Program-made: the position numbers and the translations under genes
The notes under the pieces: generated by a model
Told to the model about the DNA's origin: nothing
The model's database searches: none
What the model saw: only the letters and a program-made list of their open reading frames with translations
In this document: positions 1 to 5,430 of the stretch, piece after piece
How the letters are laid out: the number at the start of each line of letters is the position of its first letter
Position numbering within the stretch: position 1 is the stretch's first letter
Assembly: GCA_019235595.1 (NCBI GenBank)
Contig: JAFAKI010000233.1
Location: 1 to 12,273, forward strand
Source: Mucilaginibacter sp.
Lineage (GTDB): Bacteria > Bacteroidota > Bacteroidia > Sphingobacteriales > Sphingobacteriaceae
Reading direction: 5' to 3'
DNA length: 12,273 nucleotides

Positions 1-510
1 AGAGATTCACGCTCGAAAAGAATATTCATGATCTGCGCGGTAGTAGTGCCCTTCACTGCTTATTGTGTTTATTACTATGCGCATGTTTTCAAAAATGCAC
101 CTTATAAGTTTAGTGAATTTGATTCAATGAGCTTTGAATACGGCCCCGGTGCTGACAGTCTTATAAATAAATACTACTCGAAAACCGGCGAGTATCAATA
201 TGTAGATACACGTGATTCAATCATCAAAATGAACCTTCATTTGCCAAAAGAAGAGCTTTTATACCTCCACCGTAAAGCTGCCGACCTGGGTTTCTGGGAT
301 TTTCCAAATGTAGAGATAGGGGATACCACTCAAAGAAGAAACGGTATGCGACCGCTGCGTTATGTAATCGAGTTTAAATACAAACGTAAAACCAAAAAGG
401 TGATCTATGATGAATCATTTAATGGCGACGAGCGGTTGAAAGATGCGAATCAACGTTTGATTAAGGAAATAAAGCTGGTATTGGCTAAGGAAGAGGGGAA
501 GGAGAAATAG
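1..510 (+). CDS. Membrane-anchored hypothetical protein, probably 5'-truncated
   Basis: I do not recognise the family. The first ATG in the window is at 28 and gives 160 residues, but the frame is open to base 1 and encodes a basic stretch (R, R, K, R within nine codons) just before the hydrophobic segment. A basic stretch followed by about 18 hydrophobic and aromatic residues looks like a cytoplasmic start plus one membrane anchor, so the true start is probably upstream of the window. The rest is a soluble, charged domain of about 135 residues, rich in Lys and Tyr, with no Cys motif or catalytic signature I can name; it would lie outside the inner membrane if the anchor is N-in. The stop (TAG) is followed three bases later by a palindromic repeat and then the separate rplU promoter, so it is probably not in the ribosomal operon. 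The coding call is fairly secure; the function is unknown. Confidence 0.7.
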   Translation, partial: RDSRSKRIFMICAVVVPFTAYCVYYYAHVFKNAPYKFSEFDSMSFEYGPGADSLINKYYSKTGEYQYVDTRDSIIKMNLHLPKEELLYLHRKAADLGFWDFPNVEIGDTTQRRNGMRPLRYVIEFKYKRKTKKVIYDESFNGDERLKDANQRLIKEIKLVLAKEEGKEK

Positions 511-513
511 AAA

Positions 514-608
514 TGGTTAAGTAGTTGATTGAGTTGAATGGTTGGATTAAGTTATCATATAAAGAATAATTAACCACTTAACTTAATCAACACAATCAAC
601 TAATCAAC
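514..608. repeat. Imperfect inverted repeat, GTTGATT/AATCAAC type (copy 1)
   Basis: The left arm is about 515-555, the right arm about 571-608, with a short A/T-rich loop. The reverse complement of the right arm matches the left arm with scattered mismatches; the best block is AGTTGATTG plus GTTGA. Each arm is itself built from near-repeats of a GTTGA/GTTGATT unit. It starts three bases after the stop of the upstream gene and ends just before the rplU promoter. A second copy with the same unit lies at 5328-5424. There is no T-run, so it is not a canonical terminator, though a transcript could fold here. Confidence 0.7.
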
Positions 609-614
609 AAAACT

Positions 615-646
615 ATTGCAATTTCAAAATCAAACAACTACATTTG
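615..646 (+). promoter_or_regulatory. Bacteroidota-type sigma-70 promoter of rplU-rpmA
   Basis: ATTG at 615-618 serves as the -33 element, followed by 20 bases and TACATTTG at 639-646. This fits the phylum consensus TTTG-N19-21-TAnnTTTG, with a perfect -7 element. Transcription would start near 650, giving a leader of about 30 bases that is A/T-rich and has no Shine-Dalgarno sequence, as is usual for the phylum. No other good match lies between here and the rplU start. Confidence 0.7.
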
Positions 647-679
647 CACCTCAAATTTTAAAACAAATAATTAATAACC

Positions 680-988
680 ATGTACGCAATAGTAAGTATA
701 GCCGGACAGCAATTTAAAGTTGCTAAAGACCAGCAGCTCTTTGTACACCGTTTACAGGGAGATGAAGGCGCTAGTATTGAATTTGACAATGTGTTATTAG
801 CAGAAAACGAAGGTAAATTCAAATTAGGTACTGATTTGAAAAATGCTAAAGTATCGGCTAAGATCGTGTCTCATTTAAAAGGTGATAAAGTAATCGTATT
901 CAAAAAGAAAAGAAGAAAAGGTTACAAAAAGAAAAACGGTCACCGTCAGCAATTTACCAAAATAGAGATCACTGGTATCACATTATAA
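680..988 (+). CDS. rplU: 50S ribosomal protein L21
   Basis: This is bacterial ribosomal protein L21, which binds 23S rRNA in the large subunit. At 102 residues it has the normal length. It begins MYAIVSIAGQQFKV, the typical L21 start, and the basic segment KKKRRKGYKKKNGHRQ (about residues 75-90) is the conserved rRNA-binding stretch, followed by the TKIEITGI ending. The ATG at 680 is the only sensible start: it follows an A-rich leader (aaataattaataacc) downstream of a clear promoter. The gene is first in the usual L21-L27 operon, with rpmA 47 bases downstream. The spacer contains a small GGATC/GATCC hairpin that is too weak to terminate. Nothing in the protein is unusual. Confidence 0.98.
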   Translation: MYAIVSIAGQQFKVAKDQQLFVHRLQGDEGASIEFDNVLLAENEGKFKLGTDLKNAKVSAKIVSHLKGDKVIVFKKKRRKGYKKKNGHRQQFTKIEITGITL

Positions 989-1035
989 TTAAGGTTTAAA
1001 CGGGGATCTTAGTGATCCTATAAAAAATATAAGAA

Positions 1036-1485
1036 ATGGCACACAAAAAAGGGGCCGGTAGCTCACGAAACGGCCGCGAGTCGCATAGCAAACGTTTAGG
1101 TATCAAGATTTTTGGTGGTCAGCCTGCAATTGCCGGTAACATCATCGTTCGTCAGCGTGGTACCCAACACAACCCAGGCCAGAATGTAGGTATCGGTAAA
1201 GACCACACCTTATTCGCTCTGGCAGATGGATTAGTAGTTTTCAAAAAGAAAGCTGATAACCGTTCATATGTATCAGTATTACCTGTTGAAGCTGCTCCGG
1301 TAGTTGAAGCACCAAAAGCAAAACCTGCTGCTAAAGCTGAAAAAGCACCAGTTGCTGAAGCTCCAAAAGCTGAAACTAAAAAAGAAGCTGCTCCTGCTGC
1401 TGAGGTTGCTGAAGAAGCCCCAAAAGCAAAGAAGGCTGCTGCACCAAAAGTAAAGAAAGCTGATAAAGAAGAAGGCGCTGAGTAA
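1036..1485 (+). CDS. rpmA: 50S ribosomal protein L27 with long Ala/Lys/Pro/Glu tail
   Basis: Residues 1-84 are a complete L27 beginning MAHKKGAGSSRNGRES, with the GGQ-containing core and the usual VGIGKDHTLFAL segment. The N-terminus starts directly at AHKKG, so it lacks the cleavable extension of Firmicutes L27 and its flexible end can reach the peptidyl transferase centre. The protein is 149 residues against about 85-90 normally. The extra 65 or so residues are almost only Ala, Lys, Pro, Glu and Val, with EAPKA three times (91-95, 108-112, 127-131). The tail has about 14 Lys against 12 acidic residues, so it is nearly neutral and probably disordered. It is in frame with the core and ends just before the operon terminator, so it is part of the gene. 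The start is preceded by an A-rich leader. Tails of this kind occur on some ribosomal proteins of this phylum; a role is not established here. Confidence 0.97.
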   Translation: MAHKKGAGSSRNGRESHSKRLGIKIFGGQPAIAGNIIVRQRGTQHNPGQNVGIGKDHTLFALADGLVVFKKKADNRSYVSVLPVEAAPVVEAPKAKPAAKAEKAPVAEAPKAETKKEAAPAAEVAEEAPKAKKAAAPKVKKADKEEGAE

Positions 1486-1500
1486 TCAGTTCCTCTATAA

Positions 1501-1544
1501 AATAGAAAGCCCCGGTCTGAAGCAGATCGGGGCTTTCTATTTTG
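1501..1544. terminator. Strong intrinsic terminator, probably bidirectional
   Basis: An 18-base stem (1501-1518 pairing with 1524-1541) has one G-T wobble and a five-base loop. It contains the GC core AAGCCCC/GGGGCTT and is followed by TTTTG on the plus strand. It lies 15 bases after the rpmA stop and directly against the stop of the convergent TonB-like gene (1545). Read on the minus strand the stem is followed by TTTTATAG, so it can serve both sides. Confidence 0.9.
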
Positions 1545-2018
1545 TTAACGGCCTACTAACGTAAAACTAATAGGCATTGTATACTGAACTCGTACCGGTC
1601 GCCCATTTTGTATTCCTGGCTTCCATTTGGGGGAAATACCTATGACTCTTACAGCTTCCTCGTCACAACCACTGCCAATCCCACGCACAACTTTTATATC
1701 GGTTAGAGAACCATCTTTCTCTACAACAAAGGAAATAAAAACCTTACCCTGTACTTTTTTCTCAAAAGCAACAGCAGGGTATCTAATATTCGATTGCAGG
1801 AATTTATAAAACTTTTCTAACCCGCCTGGGAAAGAGGGCTCCTGCTCAACTGCTGTAAAGATTTTGGAGTTACCTGCTGACGATGTCTCGGATTCAACTA
1901 CGGGTGCATCTATTTTTATGTCAGCATTAGGGTCATTCCCACTTTTTGGAATAGATTGCTGGGCCTTAGCTAATGTAAATGCTGCAAGGGCAATGATTGT
2001 GATAAAGGTTTTTTTCAT
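1545..2018 (-). CDS. Secreted TonB C-terminal domain protein (short paralogue)
   Basis: The protein has 157 residues. It begins with a signal peptide (MKK, then a hydrophobic run to about residue 17, with likely cleavage after AKA) without a lipobox Cys, so it is probably soluble in the periplasm. Residues 23-53 are a polar linker and 54-154 a TonB C-terminal fold: FPGG, then YP, VQGKVFISFVVEKDGS, a CDEEA helix start and a final PISF strand. Classical TonB has an N-terminal membrane anchor and a Pro-rich spacer, both missing here, so it is unlikely to energise outer membrane receptors by itself. Stand-alone domains of this kind are common in Bacteroidota and mostly uncharacterised. About 80 of 101 residues match the second domain of the next gene upstream, counted by eye, so the two are recent paralogues. 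It is the last gene of the minus-strand run, 61 bases after its paralogue, and ends at the shared terminator. Confidence 0.9.
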   Translation of the reverse strand: MKKTFITIIALAAFTLAKAQQSIPKSGNDPNADIKIDAPVVESETSSAGNSKIFTAVEQEPSFPGGLEKFYKFLQSNIRYPAVAFEKKVQGKVFISFVVEKDGSLTDIKVVRGIGSGCDEEAVRVIGISPKWKPGIQNGRPVRVQYTMPISFTLVGR

Positions 2019-2079
2019 GTTATTTATTCTATTATAATTTTCTTGATATAAGGTACTTAAGATAAATAGCTTGCTACCG

Positions 2080-2934
2080 TCACATCAGATCGAAACTAAC
2101 AGGAATTGTATATGCAACTCTAACAGGTCTGCCATTTTGTATTCCTGACTTCCATCTTGGGGAAATGCTTATGACTCTTGCGGCTTCCTCATCGCAACCA
2201 CTGCCGATTCCACGCACAACTCGTACATCGCTCAGGGAGCCATCTCTCTCCACAATAAAGGAAATAAAAACCCTACCCTGCACTTTATTCTTAAATGCCG
2301 CTACAGGATACCTGATATTCGATTGCAGAAAATTATAAAACTTTTCTATTCCCCCCGGAAAAGTTGGCTCCTGTTCAACCGCTGTAAAAATCTTTCTGTC
2401 AGGAGGTAAGTTTCGCAAGGAGTCCATTAAAAGTTGTTGCTTTATAATGTTTTCTGGTGGTAGTTTAAAAGTTATAGGAACAACGTACTGAGCCCTGACT
2501 TGCAGTCCATTCAGTAATGCAGGGAACCAATTTGGTGAATTACTTATAGCGCGCCCAGCCTCTGCATCAATTTCAGGAGACACACTTCTCAAGATTTTTA
2601 TATTGGTTAACGAGCCATCTTTTTCGACTACAAAGCCTACGAATACTTTGCCCTGAACTCTTTGTATAAGTGCTCTTTTAGGATAACCAATATTTTGTTG
2701 CAAATAATTGTAGAAATTGGTTATTCCACCTTGAAAATGCGGTTCCACATCAACGGAAGTATATAAAGTCTCTTTATTATCGGTATTTTTTGGATCAAAA
2801 GTCAAATCCTTTGTTGGGATGTCGAGCTCTTTGATGTTAAGTTTATCTAGATCAGGGGCATCTACTGACTTGTTTTGTGCCTTTAAGCTGACAGAAACAA
2901 GAAATAATAAGGTGATAAGTAAGGTTTTTTTCAT
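2080..2934 (-). CDS. Secreted protein with two tandem TonB C-terminal domains
   Basis: The 284 residues comprise a signal peptide (1-19, ending LKA), a polar Asp/Lys-rich linker (20-57), a first TonB C-terminal domain (about 58-158), a connector with a helical stretch (159-182), and a second domain (about 183-283). Both domains carry the F.GG, YP, VQG.VF..F.VE.DGS and P..F landmarks. The second is far closer to the domain of the downstream single-domain gene than to its own first domain, so the single-domain gene probably arose from, or was converted by, this half. There is no membrane anchor or Pro-rich spacer as in TonB itself; periplasmic location is inferred. It starts 13 bases after the sulfatase stop and is probably cotranscribed with it. 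Binding partner and function are unknown; a periplasmic scaffold or partner of outer membrane proteins is possible but unproven. Confidence 0.9.
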   Translation of the reverse strand: MKKTLLITLLFLVSVSLKAQNKSVDAPDLDKLNIKELDIPTKDLTFDPKNTDNKETLYTSVDVEPHFQGGITNFYNYLQQNIGYPKRALIQRVQGKVFVGFVVEKDGSLTNIKILRSVSPEIDAEAGRAISNSPNWFPALLNGLQVRAQYVVPITFKLPPENIIKQQLLMDSLRNLPPDRKIFTAVEQEPTFPGGIEKFYNFLQSNIRYPVAAFKNKVQGRVFISFIVERDGSLSDVRVVRGIGSGCDEEAARVISISPRWKSGIQNGRPVRVAYTIPVSFDLM

Positions 2935-2947
2935 GCATTAAATATAC

Positions 2948-4309
2948 TCAATTCTCCGTTTTACCAGGGAATTTATCAAACAAGGCTTTTAATTGTTGGG
3001 CTATATCGGGATATTCATTAATGACATTGGTTCTTTCGCTTGGATCGTATGACAAATTAAACAATTCGGCTTTAACCTGCTGCGACTGATCCGTTCCTTT
3101 TAGCTCCAGGTACTTCCAATCACCCAACCTAACCGCTTCGCATATGCCGTTGTTTACATAATAGATTTCCCTGTGTTTAGGGTGTTTTGGTGCTTTTCCA
3201 AGCAACAGATCAGAAATGGACTGTCCATCCAGCGTGCGACCTTTTGGTAGCGGTGCATTTGCCCATTCGGCAAGTGTCGGCAATACGTCGAGGTTACTTA
3301 CCATGCTGGTTATCGAAGCTCCAACCGGCGTGTGATTTTTCCAGTAAACAATAAACGGTTCTCTTACGCCGCCTTCATAACTCTGGCCCTTATAGCCACG
3401 GAACATGCCAGCAGTACCAACGTCCCAGGGTCTGGTTGTGCCATCGTCGGCCATGCGCTGAGGGAAATTAATCCAGGGGCCATTATCGCTTGAAAACATA
3501 AATATGGTATTGTCAGCTAAGCCCTGCACTTCCAGTGTTTTCCAAATGTCGGCTAAACTCGCGTCAAGTTCTTCAATTACATCGCCAAGGTGGCCCCCGT
3601 CTGATTTCCCTTTATATTTTTTTGACGATGCAAAAGCTACTGGTAAATGCGGCATGTTGTGGGCAAGGTATAGGAAAAACGGTTTGCCTTTCTTTTGATC
3701 TTTGATATATCTTATTGCCTCATTAGTGTACAGATCAACCAGTGACGAATCTGCAGGTTTAATAACGTCAGCCGTGTGGTTGCGGAATATTTTTAAAGTA
3801 GTATCTGTTTTTACGTACGGCGAGCGGTAATCATGGCTGTACAACATGCCGTAGTAGGAGTCAAAACCTTGCGCCATGGGGTGGTTACATGGTAAATGAT
3901 CACCCAGATGCCATTTACCGATCATGGCAGTTTTATAACCCACCTTTTTAAGCATTTCGGCAATGGTTACTTCCTGGTCGGGCATACCAAGTGGCGACCC
4001 GGGAGCGATGGGGTAGCCCAAATTCATCCTGGAAGCATACCGCCCAGTAAGCAATGAGGCTCTTGACGGTGTGCAGCTAGGGCTTGATACCACATAATTA
4101 GTTTCGCGAACACCCATTTGCACCATTTTATCCAGGAACGGTGTTTTGATAACCGGGTTACCGTAACAACTCAGATCTGAGTACCCCAAATCATCGGCAA
4201 GCACAAAAATGATATTAGGTCGTTGCTGCGCTTGCCCATTTAGCGAAAAGAATAATACTAATAATGTTATTAATAACTTACTGAATATAATTTTAAAAGA
4301 TTTGGGCAT
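2948..4309 (-). CDS. Secreted Cys-type sulfatase (arylsulfatase family)
   Basis: This is a sulfatase of the alkaline phosphatase superfamily, hydrolysing a sulfate ester in the periplasm or outside the cell. The 453 residues are full length. A signal peptide (1-28, ending NGQAQ) precedes the domain start RPNIIFVLADDLGYSD with metal ligands D39 and D40. The signature SCTPSRASLLTGR holds C79, the residue that a separate enzyme converts to formylglycine; no such enzyme is in the window. K132 and H134 (GKWHLG), H221, D275/N276 (SSDNG) and K307 (RGYKG) complete the expected active site. The C-terminal part has the usual LFNLSYDPSERTN segment. The substrate cannot be read from sequence, and no susC/susD pair or glycoside hydrolase stands nearby, so it is not in an obvious polysaccharide locus. 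It lies 33 bases after the prenyl synthase and 13 before the double TonB-like gene, which suggests one transcript. Confidence 0.95.
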   Translation of the reverse strand: MPKSFKIIFSKLLITLLVLFFSLNGQAQQRPNIIFVLADDLGYSDLSCYGNPVIKTPFLDKMVQMGVRETNYVVSSPSCTPSRASLLTGRYASRMNLGYPIAPGSPLGMPDQEVTIAEMLKKVGYKTAMIGKWHLGDHLPCNHPMAQGFDSYYGMLYSHDYRSPYVKTDTTLKIFRNHTADVIKPADSSLVDLYTNEAIRYIKDQKKGKPFFLYLAHNMPHLPVAFASSKKYKGKSDGGHLGDVIEELDASLADIWKTLEVQGLADNTIFMFSSDNGPWINFPQRMADDGTTRPWDVGTAGMFRGYKGQSYEGGVREPFIVYWKNHTPVGASITSMVSNLDVLPTLAEWANAPLPKGRTLDGQSISDLLLGKAPKHPKHREIYYVNNGICEAVRLGDWKYLELKGTDQSQQVKAELFNLSYDPSERTNVINEYPDIAQQLKALFDKFPGKTEN

Positions 4310-4342
4310 TGTAAGGGTTATCTTATCGTTTATAATAGCAGT

Positions 4343-5317
4343 TTAATTCTCCCGAACCATCAATCCATCGGCAAAGTCGCGCAGGTATTGTTTGTAGTCT
4401 TCGGGTTGATTGATTGCTTCTAACGCGGCAAAGGCCTTATCGGTATAGGCTTGCATAGCCTCCTCGGCATAACGTCTTACCTGTAATTGATTGTATATTT
4501 CGGTAACGGCGGCTACTTTACCTTCAGTGTTGGATGCTGAGGCAGAAAGCCACTGCTTTAATTCAGCTTTTTGAGACGGATTGGCAAGTTCCAATGCTTT
4601 GAGTAATAAATAGGTTTTTTTGTTTGAAATGATATCCCCGCCAACCTGCTTCCCAAACTTTTCAGGATCGCCGTATACATCTAAAATATCATCCTGTAAC
4701 TGGAAGGCCACACCTAATTGTTCGCCAAAAGTATGCAGTAAATCGGCATCTTTTTCTTTCGCGCCACCAATCAAAGCGCCGATCTTTAATGCACCGCCCA
4801 ATACCACAGCTGTTTTCAAACGGATCATGTTGATATATTCATCAATGTCAACATCATTTCGCGTTTCAAACTCCATATCCAGTTGCTGACCTTCACAAAC
4901 ACCTACTGCCGTTTCATTGAAAATATTCAGGATCGGTCTTAACAAATGTTCGTCCACATTCATCATTAGCTTATAGCCTTCGATCAGCATCACATCTCCC
5001 GAAAGTATACCAACATTATTATTCCAGCGTTCATGCACGGTTGTTTTACCGCGACGTAAGGGGGCGTTATCCATAATATCATCGTGCATCAACGTAAAAT
5101 TGTGAAACACCTCAATAGCTAGCGCAGGAGAGATGGCTTTGTTTACATCGCCGCCAAAAAAATCACAAGCCATTAAAAGCAGAGCTGGGCGCATGCGTTT
5201 GCCACCAAGGGAGAGAATATATTTTATCGGCTCATATAATTCTGCAGGGTAAGCGGGGAAAGTCAAGCGTTCAACTTCTTTACTGATAATCGCCTGCAGA
5301 TCGTCTAATTTCTTCAT
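4343..5317 (-). CDS. Polyprenyl synthetase (short-chain trans-prenyltransferase, probably GGPP-type)
   Basis: The enzyme condenses isopentenyl diphosphate with allylic diphosphates in the cytoplasm to make linear isoprenoid diphosphates. Its 324 residues match the family. GGKRMRP (38-44) binds the diphosphate. The first Asp-rich motif is DDIMD (79-83), followed by RRGKTTVH; the second is DDILD (209-213), and KKTYLL follows. The first motif is DDxxD without the two-residue insertion of typical bacterial farnesyl diphosphate synthases. Phe occupies the fifth position before it (FTLMHDDIMD), the arrangement known to limit chain length in archaeal-type geranylgeranyl diphosphate synthases. A C20 product is therefore likely but not proven; farnesyl diphosphate is the alternative. 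The start lies 10 bases from the palindromic repeat, leaving no room for a separate promoter unless it lies inside the repeat. It leads a close run with the sulfatase and the TonB-like genes. Confidence 0.95.
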   Translation of the reverse strand: MKKLDDLQAIISKEVERLTFPAYPAELYEPIKYILSLGGKRMRPALLLMACDFFGGDVNKAISPALAIEVFHNFTLMHDDIMDNAPLRRGKTTVHERWNNNVGILSGDVMLIEGYKLMMNVDEHLLRPILNIFNETAVGVCEGQQLDMEFETRNDVDIDEYINMIRLKTAVVLGGALKIGALIGGAKEKDADLLHTFGEQLGVAFQLQDDILDVYGDPEKFGKQVGGDIISNKKTYLLLKALELANPSQKAELKQWLSASASNTEGKVAAVTEIYNQLQVRRYAEEAMQAYTDKAFAALEAINQPEDYKQYLRDFADGLMVREN

Positions 5318-5327
5318 GTCTAATTTT

Positions 5328-5424
5328 AAGTTGATTGAGTTGATTTAGTTAGACTAAGTTGATTAAGTTGGACTATGAAACAAAACTTAATCAACCACTT
5401 AACCCTATCAACCAATCAACCACC
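5328..5424. repeat. Imperfect inverted repeat, GTTGATT/AATCAAC type (copy 2)
   Basis: The left arm is about 5328-5371, the right arm about 5385-5424, with a 13-base loop. The ends pair best: GTTGATTG near the outer end and GTTGATTAAGTT near the loop are matched by their complements. Like copy 1 at 514-608, it is built of near-repeats of a GTTGATT unit and fills almost the whole intergenic space, here between the rnr stop and the prenyl synthase start. Shared blocks with copy 1 include CCACTTAA and CTTAATCAAC. There is no T-run after the stem. Confidence 0.7.
5382..5411 (-). promoter_or_regulatory. Possible promoter inside the repeat, for the prenyl synthase
   Basis: On the minus strand TTG (5409-5411), 19 bases and TAAGTTTT (5382-5389) resemble the Bacteroidota promoter, with one mismatch at the last position of the -7 element. 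The sequence is simple and repetitive, so a chance match is quite possible. If real, transcription would start near 5376 and the right arm would not be transcribed. Confidence 0.25.
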
Positions 5425-5430
5425 TTATAA

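Noticed and set aside
1004..1018. Small GGATC-TTAGT-GATCC hairpin between rplU and rpmA
   Set aside because: Only five pairs and no T-run; too weak for a terminator, and the two genes are normally cotranscribed.
5328..5424. Possible CRISPR-like or direct-repeat array
   Set aside because: The short units are not separated by unique spacers of constant length and are arranged as an inverted repeat; no cas genes are present.
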